Of a stretch of 64,000 nt of DNA, positions 8,031 through 21,641 are shown piece after piece (position 1 is the first letter of the stretch; the number at the start of each line of letters is the position of its first letter). The notes under the pieces are model-generated. The model worked only from the letters and a program-made list of their open reading frames with translations, did not search any database and was not told the DNA's origin. Position numbers and translations under genes: made by a program. The stretch comes from Betaproteobacteria bacterium (GTDB lineage: Bacteria; Pseudomonadota; Gammaproteobacteria; Burkholderiales; SG8-39), in contig JACRAS010000114.1 of the NCBI GenBank assembly GCA_016234705.1, forward strand, positions 17,555 through 81,554, written 5' to 3'.

Positions 8031-8429
8031 ATGTCCCGTGAATGCCTGAACTGCGGACAGGAAATTCTGCGACGCGCCGTCAAGGATGTGCCGTATGAAT
8101 ACAAAGGTCATGCAGCCGTGGTGCCGAAGGTTGCAGGTTGGCATTGTCCTCGTTGTCACGAGGTTGAATTTGACTCGGGAGAAGGTACTCGATTCGCCGA
8201 AGCCATAAAACGCGTTGCGGCCGAGATTGACGCCCAGGAAGCTGCTGAACTGGTACGCATCCGCAAGAAGTTGAAGCTCACACAACTGGAGGCCGCGCGA
8301 ATCACTGGCGGCGGTCCGAATGCGTTTTCACGCTATGAGCGAGGCAAAGCTCGTCCGCTACCTGCGGTGACAAATCTTTTTCGACTTCTTGATCGGCACC
8401 CGGAACTACTGGACGAATTGCAGAACTGA
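8031..8429 (+). CDS. mqsA: MqsA family antitoxin with zinc finger and HTH
   Basis: A 132-residue MqsA-like antitoxin. The N-terminal zinc domain has CLNCGQE (residues 5-8 CxxC) and a second pair CPRCHE near residue 40. This domain binds the MqsR toxin. The C-terminal half is a helix-turn-helix of the Xre type (KLKLTQLEAARITGGGPNAF then RYERGKARP), which binds the operator. AAGGAGAA precedes the ATG and the gene begins 1 bp after mqsR, so the two are co-translated. An MqsA-like palindrome lies at the promoter, supporting autoregulation. Confidence 0.88.
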   Translation: MSRECLNCGQEILRRAVKDVPYEYKGHAAVVPKVAGWHCPRCHEVEFDSGEGTRFAEAIKRVAAEIDAQEAAELVRIRKKLKLTQLEAARITGGGPNAFSRYERGKARPLPAVTNLFRLLDRHPELLDELQN

Positions 8430-8646
8430 TCTCTTTGGTGTCGAACTGAGACTTCCAGCGGATCTCTCACAGGGTTGTTTTTATCCATTGGCATACTGCG
8501 ATGCAGCATGCAGTGCGGTTATCAGCCATCTCGATCCCCCTTGAGGGGACCCTGAGAGGTGACGCATTGCGAATACCCCAATATTCAAATCGTTTTGGAG
8601 TCCGGGGGGCGGATCCGCAAACTCCCCGTCTTTGGGCGGGGGTAGT

Positions 8647-14580
<5,934 letters not shown>

Positions 14581-14583
14581 TGA

Positions 14584-14977
14584 CGCATTCTAGCGGCAGC
14601 AAGGCATTCGTGCTGCGAGCGTGTGCGTGGTCTGGGCGCGCCTGCCCGCCGCGTGCGCGAGCGCATGACCTGATCGGCGCGATGGGAATGACGCGCTACC
14701 GCGTAGCGAAACGAGCCAGGGTGCAGCAGCGGCGCGTTGGCCCGTGCGAACGCGTCGCGATCGAGCACCAACAGCCGCCGCGTTGCGCGCGGATGGTCCT
14801 TCGCCGCCGCGGTCAGGGCGCGCAGCGCGCGCGCGTGTGTCCTTTTGGCAAGGACACATCCTTCAGAACCGGGTCTGCGTGCAGGGCCACCAGGACTACC
14901 TCACTCGAACAGCCCGCCATGCCGCGCCGCCCGGATGTCTTCGGCCGGAGTGCGGTACTCTGCACCAGTAGGCAAAC
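14584..14977. other. Intergenic region upstream of uvrA; possible decayed gene
   Basis: About 390 bp carry no convincing gene. On the minus strand, codons for ALRALTAAAKDHPRATRR run into LLVLDRDAFARANAPLL, which faintly resembles the C-terminal end of AAA/DUF4143 ATPases. There is no start, and the frame then continues as low-complexity arginine-rich sequence. The uvrA promoter must lie here, but no strong hexamer pair stands out. Confidence 0.3.
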
Positions 14978-15004
14978 TTGACAACTTGTCCCGATGTGTA
15001 AGAA
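14978..15004 (+). promoter_or_regulatory. Candidate promoter of the phd/vapC pair
   Basis: A consensus TTGACA at 14978-14983 is followed 15-16 bp later by TAAGAA/AAGAAT around 14999-15005. The DNA around it (ACTTGACAACTTGTC) contains a short repeated ACTTG that could be an antitoxin-binding site. The start codon is at 15028. Confidence 0.4.
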
Positions 15005-15027
15005 TGGAGTCTCTTTTGGAGACCACC

Positions 15028-15270
15028 ATGCGCACCCTGACCATCGGCGAATTCAAGGCTCAGTTTTCTGATGTGTTGACGGCCGTCCAGGCGGGCGAGT
15101 CCGTCATCGTTTGTTACGGGCGCAAGAAGCGGCGCGTGGCTGTGCTGGTGCCGTATGCAGAATTCGCGGCGGGCACCGGCAAGCGACCGCTCGGCTTGCT
15201 CAAAGGCAAAGGCGGCTTTAATCTGGCCGAGGACTTTGCGTTGAGCGACGACGAGTTTCTCGCCGCATGA
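15028..15270 (+). CDS. Phd/YefM family antitoxin
   Basis: An 80-residue antitoxin of the Phd/YefM type. The N-terminal DNA-binding part reads MRTLTIGEFKAQFSDVLTAV, followed by GESVIVCYGRKKRRVAVLVP, the family's conserved strand-turn. The C-terminal tail (FALSDDEFLAA) is acidic and would wrap the toxin. I chose the ATG at 15028 because GGAG lies 6 bp upstream; an in-frame ATG at 15004 has no such site. The stop codon overlaps the toxin start by 4 bp (ATGA), so the two are translationally coupled. Confidence 0.85.
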   Translation: MRTLTIGEFKAQFSDVLTAVQAGESVIVCYGRKKRRVAVLVPYAEFAAGTGKRPLGLLKGKGGFNLAEDFALSDDEFLAA

Positions 15271-15665
15271 TCTACCTGCTGGATACCCACAGCTTTCTAT
15301 GGGCGGTTTTTTCTCCCGAGAAACTGAGTCGCCGCGCACGTGCCACCATTGCAGACACGTCGAGTGCCGTCTGCTTGTCGTCAATCACGCTGTGGGAAAT
15401 TTCGCTCAAGTTCACGCTCGGAAAACTGGCTCTTGAGAACACGATCCCGGAAGATCTGGTCACCGCCGCCCAGGACATGGGATTGGCGCTGATCAGTCCG
15501 TCGGTCGAGGAGTCGGCGAGTTTCTATAAGCTGCCACGTGCGCCACATCGCGATCCCTTCGACCGGATGCTTGTCTGGCAGGCTATCCAGCGGCAGTTGG
15601 TTCTGGTGACCAAAGACGGCGCCTTGCCTGCGTATCGCGATGCCGGACTGAAGACGCTCTGGTAG
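15267..15665 (+). CDS. VapC-type PIN-domain toxin
   Basis: A 132-residue PIN-domain ribonuclease. Acidic metal-binding residues are visible in YLLDTHSFLWAV (D6), SSITLWEISLK (E near 45) and HRDPFDRMLVWQA (two D residues near 92-96), followed by VTKDGAL. The RAPHRDPFDRMLVWQA segment is characteristic of the subfamily that pairs with Phd-type antitoxins. It overlaps the antitoxin gene by 4 bp. VapC toxins cleave RNA, often tRNA or 23S rRNA; the target here is unknown. Confidence 0.87.
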   Translation: MIYLLDTHSFLWAVFSPEKLSRRARATIADTSSAVCLSSITLWEISLKFTLGKLALENTIPEDLVTAAQDMGLALISPSVEESASFYKLPRAPHRDPFDRMLVWQAIQRQLVLVTKDGALPAYRDAGLKTLW

Positions 15666-15722
15666 AAGACAGAGCCGGCGCCGGTCCGCAACGATGGTAA
15701 GCTAGATTGACATCTGATGCGT

Positions 15723-15736
15723 GATGCAATAGCATC
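15723..15736 (+). promoter_or_regulatory. Candidate antitoxin operator (GATGC-AATA-GCATC)
   Basis: An inverted repeat with 5-bp arms lies 5 bp upstream of the RHH antitoxin start at 15742. The same GATGC/GCATC half-sites appear in the operator at 24509-24527 upstream of another RHH antitoxin with a nearly identical N-terminus, which supports the assignment. Confidence 0.45.
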
Positions 15737-15741
15737 TCGCG

Positions 15742-15981
15742 ATGCGCACCACGCTCGACATCGAAGAAGACGTACTGTTTGCGGCCAAGGATCTGGCGCG
15801 GCGGGAAAAAAAAACGGCCGGACAAGTGATTTCCGACTTGGCGCGCAAAGGGCTTGCTGGCGCGGAGGCATTGACGGCGCATGAGCCGAAAGCGATTTAC
15901 GGCTTCCGGCCATTTCCCAAGGAAGGACGGATCGTCAGCAACGAGTTGATCAACAAGCTGCGTGAAGACGGCGAGTACTAG
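15742..15981 (+). CDS. Ribbon-helix-helix (VapB/CopG-like) antitoxin
   Basis: A 79-residue protein beginning MRTTLDIEEDVLFAAKDLAR, the N-terminal beta strand and helix of a ribbon-helix-helix antitoxin. KTAGQVISDLARKGL is the second helix. The C-terminal part (YGFRPFPKEGRIVSNELINK) should bind the toxin. It is followed 14 bp later by the PIN toxin gene. Its N-terminus is very close to that of the antitoxin at 24550 (MRTTLNIEDDLL), so the two modules are probably related. Confidence 0.8.
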   Translation: MRTTLDIEEDVLFAAKDLARREKKTAGQVISDLARKGLAGAEALTAHEPKAIYGFRPFPKEGRIVSNELINKLREDGEY

Positions 15982-15995
15982 GAAAGACACGCCGG

Positions 15996-16427
15996 ATGCG
16001 CGCGCTGCTCGACGTCAATGTTCTGATCGCACTACTCGACCAGGCGCACCCGCACCACGACACGGCATTCGCCTGGTTGAGGGCCAACATCAAGCACGGC
16101 TGGGCATCCTGCCCGATCACCCAGAACGGCTGCATCCGCATCATGTCGCAGGCAGCCTACCCCGGCGCGCGGCCTGCCGCCCAAATCATCGAACGCTTGC
16201 GTGGCGGGCTGAACCATTCCGCTCACCGGTTCTGGCCCGACGACGCCTCCATCGTCGACCCCCGGATCGTGGACGGCACGCGCGTACATAGCGCGCGGCA
16301 GATAACCGACACCTATCTGCTGGCGTTGGCGGCGAAGCATGGCGGACGCCTCGTGACGTTCGATTCCGGCATCGCGCTTTCCGCGGTGAAGGGCGCTACG
16401 GCCAGACAACTGGTAACACTGGTCTGA
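15996..16427 (+). CDS. VapC-type PIN-domain toxin
   Basis: A 143-residue PIN-domain protein of the group defined by LLDVNVLIALLDQAHPHHDTAFAWL at the start. Metal-binding acidic residues are D6 in LLDVNV, D near 107 in ITDTYLLALAAKHGG, and D near 124 in VTFDSGI. SCPITQNGCIRIMS is a conserved central motif. It pairs with the RHH antitoxin just upstream. The last ~120 bp, including the stop codon, are duplicated at 18207-18330, and a uvrA fragment begins right after the gene. Confidence 0.87.
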   Translation: MRALLDVNVLIALLDQAHPHHDTAFAWLRANIKHGWASCPITQNGCIRIMSQAAYPGARPAAQIIERLRGGLNHSAHRFWPDDASIVDPRIVDGTRVHSARQITDTYLLALAAKHGGRLVTFDSGIALSAVKGATARQLVTLV

Positions 16428-16439
16428 GCAATCGGCCTG

Positions 16440-16538
16440 GATCGATTCCGGCGTGTCGCGCGCGACCTTCGCGCCGCAGCCGCGGCAATAGAGTTCGCCC
16501 GCGCGCGCGAACAGCAGCTTCACGTGGTCGTTGAGTTT
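16440..16538 (-). pseudogene. uvrA fragment, copy of uvrA internal sequence
   Basis: About 98 bp align with 14158-14256 inside uvrA at roughly 92% identity, in the same orientation. The encoded KLLFARAGELYCRGCGAKV and DTPESI match KLLFARAAELHCRGCGAKV and DTPESI of the double-length UvrA, not ordinary UvrA. The differences show it is not a fresh copy. The fragment abuts the toxin gene at its left and ends in unrelated sequence before the CoA ligase gene. Confidence 0.85.
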
Positions 16539-16611
16539 TTCGGCTCCGTACCTTGCACTTGAACGTGAGCTTCAACTGCGGTTTCTAGGATTACAGCTCC
16601 GGTGGCCGATC

Positions 16612-18024
16612 TTATTTCTGGGCTATGCGCCGGTCCTCGAAGCGCTTGGGCTTGGGCCGGTCGGTTCCCAGTCCGGTGAGGGAACGCAGGGCGTCGGGGC
16701 CGACGACCTGGACGTTTATGCGCAGGCCGATTTCCACCTTGAGGCGGTCTTCCAGGTGGGCGCGCAGGGCCTCGGGGTCGCCGACCCCGGGCTTGTGCTC
16801 CACCATTATGGTCATTTCATCCACGGTGCCCCGCGGCGTCTGCTTGGTTTCGGCGGTGCAGAACCATTCTCCGGTGACTCGGGGATCCTTGTTGACCACG
16901 TTGCCGCAGGCCTCGGGCCAGATGTTGATGCCGCGCAGTTTCACCATGGTGTCGCTGCGGCCGAGGAAGCGGTCGGTGCGCAGGTGGGTGCCGCCGCAGG
17001 CGCAGGGCTCCCGCGAGACGATGCGCGACAGGTCCTGGATGTTGTAGCGAATGTGCTGGTTGCCGGTCTTGTAGAGGCAGGTGACCACCAGATTGCCGGT
17101 CTGTCCGTCGGGCACCGGTTGGCCGGTTTCCACGTCCACGCATTCCACGATGAAAGCATCCTCGAACACGTGCAGCCCGGAGCGGGCCTCGCATTCCGCG
17201 GACACCAGTTGCACTTCATGAAAGCCGTAGGCCTCGTAGGCCGGGCGGCCCCAGGCTTCCGTCACCGGCAGCGGGTTGCCGAAGGTGGGTAAGGTGCGGA
17301 TCTTGAAATCGCGCTCCAAGTCGTAGCCCAGTTCCTTCGCCAGGTTGGCCATGTAAACCAAGTGATCGGCCCAGCTCAGAATGGTGGTGACGCCGTATTT
17401 GTGGGCGAACATGAGTTGCTTTTCGGTGGCGGTGACGTTGCCGGTGCCGGTGGTGATGTTAAGGCAGCCCAACCAGTGGTGCAGGGCGTGGTCATAGATC
17501 CAGGCGCCGTTGTGGGTGGAGAAGGCCCAGGAATTCATCACCACGTCGCCGGGCCGCACTCCCTGGAGATAGTACATGCGCTGGGTGAGAATGGCGCCGG
17601 CTTCCCGGTCCCATTGGGTGTAGACGGTGGGCCGGGGGTCGCCGGTGGTGCCGCCGCTCCAGAAAATGCGCAACGGTTCCTCGGCGGCGGCCGCCGCCGC
17701 TCGGCCCTGGTAGTCGCCGTAGGGCGGATCCAGGGCGATGCTGTCGCGGATGTCGTCCACAGTGTAGAACGGCAGCTTGGGCAGATCGGCCAGAGTCCGG
17801 ATGTCGTCGGGCCGGACTCCGGTTTTTTCCCAGCGGCGCCGATAGAAGGGCGTTTGCCAGGCGCGCTGTAGGGCCTCTTGCAGGCGTTGCTGCTGGAGGG
17901 CCACGAGCCGCTCTCGGGGCCATTTCCAGACGGTGTCGAAATAGCCGGGGGCGGGCGGATAGTCGGCCACCAGGCGGTTCCAATCCAGGGTTTGATAGTA
18001 GTACGGGGGGACGGGATGAGGCAT
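16612..18024 (-). CDS. Phenylacetate-CoA ligase (PaaK)-like AMP-forming ligase
   Basis: A 470-residue adenylate-forming enzyme of the PaaK group, which activates an aromatic or other carboxylic acid with ATP and CoA. Visible motifs are the phosphate loop FWSGGTTGDPRPTVY near residue 135, YGFHEVQLVSAECEA, RYNIQDLSRIV (the RxxD-like hinge region), and FLGRSDTMVKLRGINIWPE. The ATG at 18024 is preceded by AAGGAGGAG; the longer frame is not supported. It is isolated, flanked by a uvrA fragment and a duplicated vapC end, so it may be part of an inserted block. The acid substrate is not clear. Confidence 0.85.
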   Translation of the reverse strand: MPHPVPPYYYQTLDWNRLVADYPPAPGYFDTVWKWPRERLVALQQQRLQEALQRAWQTPFYRRRWEKTGVRPDDIRTLADLPKLPFYTVDDIRDSIALDPPYGDYQGRAAAAAAEEPLRIFWSGGTTGDPRPTVYTQWDREAGAILTQRMYYLQGVRPGDVVMNSWAFSTHNGAWIYDHALHHWLGCLNITTGTGNVTATEKQLMFAHKYGVTTILSWADHLVYMANLAKELGYDLERDFKIRTLPTFGNPLPVTEAWGRPAYEAYGFHEVQLVSAECEARSGLHVFEDAFIVECVDVETGQPVPDGQTGNLVVTCLYKTGNQHIRYNIQDLSRIVSREPCACGGTHLRTDRFLGRSDTMVKLRGINIWPEACGNVVNKDPRVTGEWFCTAETKQTPRGTVDEMTIMVEHKPGVGDPEALRAHLEDRLKVEIGLRINVQVVGPDALRSLTGLGTDRPKPKRFEDRRIAQK

Positions 18025-18206
18025 GGGCTCCTCCTTGGAATTTCGCGGCGCGGCTTGGGCGATGCTTACAAGATCATTGTAACGCCGGCCGCGGGAGCGG
18101 GTAAAATTCCCGGCATGGGCGAGACGATGCAGCGGCAAAGCCGCGGTGAACTATAGGAAATTCAATCCTGCTTCTTTTCGCGCGTCGGGCCGATGGCAGC
18201 GGTTTT

Positions 18207-18320
18207 TATCTGCCGGCGTTGGCGCTCGAGCATGACGGACGCCTCGTGACGTTCGATTCCGGCATCGCGCTTTTCGCGGTGAAGGGCGCTGCGGCAAGAC
18301 ATCGGGTAACACTGGTATGA
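18207..18320 (+). pseudogene. vapC 3'-end fragment (second copy)
   Basis: About 124 bp (18207-18330) repeat the 3' end of the PIN toxin gene at 16314-16437. The translation ends HDGRLVTFDSGIALFAVKG and then RHRVTLV, matching HGGRLVTFDSGIALSAVKG and RQLVTLV. The stop codon and ten or so following bases are also shared. There is no start codon. With the intact gene it brackets the uvrA fragment and the CoA ligase as an imperfect direct repeat about 1.9 kb apart. Confidence 0.87.
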
Positions 18321-18371
18321 GCAATGGGCCGGCATTCCGATGATTTGCAGATGCTCCGCCGGATGGGGGAA

Positions 18372-19550
18372 ATGAGCATGAACGGTCAGCGCATCCGGCG
18401 CGCCTGGGCAGCCATCGCCGCGGTCACGGTGCTTAACCTGCCGCTCGGCTCCATCTACGCGTTCAGCGTGTTCCTCGGGCCGATCGAGGCAGAGCTGGGG
18501 TTGACCCGGTCCGCGCTGTCGCTGGTGTTCGGCCTGGCCACGGTCGGGTTCGCGCTCGGGATGCTGATTGCCCCGTATGCCTATGCCTTGGCCTCGGCCG
18601 CCTGGTTGATCGCGATCTGTATGGCCGCCGCTACGATCGGCATCGCTCTTTCGGCAACCGCCGGCGGACTGATGCAGTTGTTGATAGGCTACGGCGTCCT
18701 GTTCGGCCTGGGTGGCGGAGTGGCCTATATCGTGGGGCAGCAGTGCGTGAACATGCTGGTCATGACGCGGAAAGGCCTGGTGAACGGCTATATCGTCGGC
18801 CTGTGGCCGGCCGGTGCGATGCTCGCCGCGCCGCTGTTCGGCTGGGCGAATGCCGCGTTTGGTTTTCGCTGGACCATGGGCGGGCTGGCGCTGGTGCTGC
18901 TGCTGTCGGGGCTGGCCGGGATCGTGCTGCTGAACCTTTCCGGGGCGATCCTGCCGCGTCAGGTCGCCGGCGGAGCATCGGGCGATCGCCGTGGCGCGAT
19001 CTTCGCCCGCCTCTTTACCGTGTTCTTCGTCGCGGCGGCGGCGGGCCTGACCGTGCTGAGCCAGGCCGCCGGGATGATCGCGGCCTATGGCGGTACGACG
19101 GCCATGGCGCTGGCGGCGACCACGGCGATCGCCGGCGCCATCGCCGTCGCGCGCGTCAGCGGCGGCTGGCTGACCGACCGCTACCCGGTGCCCTACGTTG
19201 GCGCGTTCGCTCAGGGCTTCGCGCTGACAGGGGCGATCCTGCTGACCCTGTGGCCGAACCCCTTGGTCGCGGCAGTGGCGCTCGGCATGGTCGGGATGGG
19301 CTATGGCTTTATCTCGGGCTGCACCGCCGGCGCCATCGCGCAGTATTGGCCGCCCGCGGACTATGGCTGGATCGCGAGCCGGATCTACATCGCCTGGTGC
19401 GTGGCGGCGATCAGCCTGCCGATTTTGGCGGGCCACCTGTTCGACCTGACCCGGGGCTACGAAACCGCGGTAATCATCGCCGGTTGCGGCAACCTGGTGG
19501 GCGTGATCGTGGCGCTGGGCTTGCCGCGACGGGCGCTGCGCTATGCCTGA
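18372..19550 (+). CDS. MFS transporter, OFA-like
   Basis: A ~392-residue major facilitator with about twelve hydrophobic helices. The start NLPLGSIYAFSVFLGPIEA resembles the oxalate/formate antiporter (OFA) family, in which NLPLGSIYAFSVF is a hallmark. A GYGVLFGLGGGVAYI segment and the late GYGFISGCTAGAIAQYWPP also fit. The frame opens at 18324, but that lies in the duplicated vapC flank. The ATG at 18372 or 18378, just after GGGGGA, is more likely. The substrate is probably a small mono- or dicarboxylate; this is an inference. It stands alone downstream of the repeat. Confidence 0.8.
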   Translation: MSMNGQRIRRAWAAIAAVTVLNLPLGSIYAFSVFLGPIEAELGLTRSALSLVFGLATVGFALGMLIAPYAYALASAAWLIAICMAAATIGIALSATAGGLMQLLIGYGVLFGLGGGVAYIVGQQCVNMLVMTRKGLVNGYIVGLWPAGAMLAAPLFGWANAAFGFRWTMGGLALVLLLSGLAGIVLLNLSGAILPRQVAGGASGDRRGAIFARLFTVFFVAAAAGLTVLSQAAGMIAAYGGTTAMALAATTAIAGAIAVARVSGGWLTDRYPVPYVGAFAQGFALTGAILLTLWPNPLVAAVALGMVGMGYGFISGCTAGAIAQYWPPADYGWIASRIYIAWCVAAISLPILAGHLFDLTRGYETAVIIAGCGNLVGVIVALGLPRRALRYA

Positions 19551-19676
19551 TTTTTTCCGACTGAGGTTCGGGCCGCGAACCGGGGATACTTGCAGGTCCC
19601 GCGTGCGCTGGTACGCCGTAGGCTCTCACTTTGTTGCACCGGAATCATGACCCGGCCGTTAACTTGACGATATCGT

Positions 19677-20885
19677 TCAGCTTCCGTCTTGAGCGGATCT
19701 GTCTCGCTGTTTCAGAACGAATGGAATAAGGCCGGCGGCCAGCGCCAGGATCGAGCCGGTCAACACGATGGCAACCATGGGAATCGGGGACCCATCGGCG
19801 AGCAGGCTGTAGATCTGGGCGAAAACAGCGCCAAGAAACATCTGGAAAAAAAAGCCGATGCCCGCCGCCGTGCCGGAGAGACTCGGTATCACCCGCATCG
19901 CGCCGGCTTGTGCGTTCGCGAGCGCGACTCCCTGGCCGAAACTGATCAAGAATGCGGGAATGAAAATCACCAGTGGCGACAGATACCCGGCGAGTATCAA
20001 TGGCGACTGGAGCAAAACCGCCAGGAAGCCGATGAGGGACCCGGCGAGAACCATATCCTCGATGCCGAAGCGCTGGCTCACCCTGCTCGAGAGCAGATTC
20101 CCGAGGAAAAATCCGACCGGGAAAGCCATGAAATAGGTGCCGAACTCCGTCGCCGACCGCCCCAGATAATCCTTCATCAGGAACGACGAGGCCGCCGCCA
20201 TCGCGTAGAAAAGTCCCGAGGAAAATCCCGTCTGCAATACAAAGGCGGTGAAGCGCGCGTGGGAAAAGAGCGCCACGTAATCTTGCAGGAAGCTTGAAGG
20301 TTTCCGCTGGATATCCTCCTTCGGGTGCGTTTCGTACAGCACCACGCGGGACGCCGTCGTTATGAGCACGCCCGCGATCGCTGCGAGCCAGAACAGGCTT
20401 CGCCAACCGGCCAGGTCGATCAGCATCCCGCCGAACAGCGTCGCCAGCATCGGTCCGAGCGTGTAGGCCATGGTCAGATAGGCGATCACTTTGACCAGCC
20501 CCTCCGTGCCGTAGGCGTCCCGCGCGATGGCTCGGGCAAGGGTGACGCCGCAGCCGGCCCCGAAGGCCTGGATGACCCGTCCCGCGATAAGGGCGTAGAC
20601 GGAATCCGCGGTGGCCGACACGCCGCTCCCGAGCGTAAACAGAATTAGGCCCGCGAGGAGTACGGGACGACGGCCATAACGATCGGACAGCGAGCCATAC
20701 ATCAGTGTCGAGACGGCCATGACCAGCAACGCCGCGCTGTATGTCAGGCCCACCAACGCATCCGAGATGGCAAAGACCGATTTGATCACCGGCATTGCGG
20801 GCAGAAACATGTGGATGGCAAGCGGGCCGATCAGCGAGATCGAGGCCAGCGTGACGAGAAAGCGCCGGTTGGGAACGCGGCGCAT
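19677..20885 (-). CDS. Bcr/CflA-family multidrug efflux MFS transporter
   Basis: A 402-residue MFS protein of the Bcr/CflA drug:proton antiporter group. The first helix region reads SLIGPLAIHMFLPAMPVI, followed by the loop signature GSLSDRYGRRPVLLAG. RVIQAFGAGCGVTLARAIARD is the helix-4/5 motif typical of the family (QAxGAxxxxxxARAxxRD). Twelve helices are expected. Related proteins export drugs such as bicyclomycin or small metabolites. It converges with the OFA-like gene and is followed by no partner. Confidence 0.87.
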   Translation of the reverse strand: MRRVPNRRFLVTLASISLIGPLAIHMFLPAMPVIKSVFAISDALVGLTYSAALLVMAVSTLMYGSLSDRYGRRPVLLAGLILFTLGSGVSATADSVYALIAGRVIQAFGAGCGVTLARAIARDAYGTEGLVKVIAYLTMAYTLGPMLATLFGGMLIDLAGWRSLFWLAAIAGVLITTASRVVLYETHPKEDIQRKPSSFLQDYVALFSHARFTAFVLQTGFSSGLFYAMAAASSFLMKDYLGRSATEFGTYFMAFPVGFFLGNLLSSRVSQRFGIEDMVLAGSLIGFLAVLLQSPLILAGYLSPLVIFIPAFLISFGQGVALANAQAGAMRVIPSLSGTAAGIGFFFQMFLGAVFAQIYSLLADGSPIPMVAIVLTGSILALAAGLIPFVLKQRDRSAQDGS

Positions 20886-21007
20886 TACCTGAGCGGGCCA
20901 AGAAAATTCGAGGCGATCACATCAACTTCTTGAGGCAAGCAAGAGGCTGTCTTGGAATTATTGAAAGCAGCGGCTATCCACCGCATCAACATGCTCGATA
21001 CCTCGCG

Positions 21008-21391
21008 TCATAGCTGCGCCGTCACTTCCTCGACGTGTATCATCAGCGCGCCCCGTGCCCACGGAAATTTCGCCTTCACCGCATCCGCAATTTCGCCCGA
21101 ACTGACGATCTCGGCGGTGCCGGCGATGAGGTAGCCTTGGCCCGGGCTGCGAGTTCCTTGCACCTTCCTCGAAGCGACCAGCAGGTGTACGCGGTTGTTC
21201 TTCCGCAGGTTCTGCTCCGTCTGATGATAGTGGCCGGCGGGCAGAATAATCGTATCCGCGCCGATGCCCAGGGCGCGCATGTAATTGCCCCAATTGCCGA
21301 CTACGTGGGGACCGTCGTCTCCGCTTGTGACGATCGTGACGAACTCGGTTGCTTCACAGACATCGCGACAGTTGCCTTCAATTTTTGCCAT
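21008..21391 (-). CDS. Pyridoxamine 5'-phosphate oxidase-like flavoprotein
   Basis: A 127-residue split-barrel protein. Typical features are EFVTIVTSGDDGPHVVGNWG (first strands), TIILPAGHYHQTEQNLRKNN, and GYLIAGTAEIVSSGEIADAV. Such small PNPOx-like proteins bind FMN or F420 and reduce varied substrates; the specific reaction is unknown. GAGGAGA stands upstream of the ATG at 21391. Its first bases overlap the tail of a broken nitronate monooxygenase start, so its transcription may have been inherited from that gene's promoter. Confidence 0.8.
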   Translation of the reverse strand: MAKIEGNCRDVCEATEFVTIVTSGDDGPHVVGNWGNYMRALGIGADTIILPAGHYHQTEQNLRKNNRVHLLVASRKVQGTRSPGQGYLIAGTAEIVSSGEIADAVKAKFPWARGALMIHVEEVTAQL

Positions 21392-21560
21392 TCAGGTTCT
21401 CCTCGGAAAATTGGTGACGGCGGGCCACGCTGGCACGCTGCCGCCGCCCGCCGGTGACGGAAACGGCAGCCGCCAGGCGGCCACCCGATACAGCGCCCAT
21501 GGATCCTAATAGGATCGGGTGCTGCAGTTCAAACATGTCAGTCAATGCGGTCGCGATCAT
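21378..21560 (-). pseudogene. N-terminal remnant of a nitronate monooxygenase
   Basis: The first ~36 codons (21452-21560) encode IATALTDMFELQHPILLGSM then GAVSGGRLAAAVS, the conserved N-terminus of 2-nitropropane dioxygenase/nitronate monooxygenase. After GG the match stops and an unrelated arginine-rich tail of about 25 residues follows to the stop. The full enzyme is about 320-350 residues, so more than 85% of the gene is gone. The tail overlaps the PNPOx-like start by 14 bp. Confidence 0.75.
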
Positions 21561-21641
21561 GATCCATGCCCTTTCATTTCTTGCCGGTTTTGCCGCTTTG
21601 CGCCGAGGCCGTTCCCCAATGTCAGGAAACGCCTGTACGCG

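Noticed and set aside
14590..14860. Arginine-rich ORFs between uvrA and the toxin-antitoxin genes
   Set aside because: No convincing family; at most a trace of an AAA/DUF4143 end, mentioned as a gap note.
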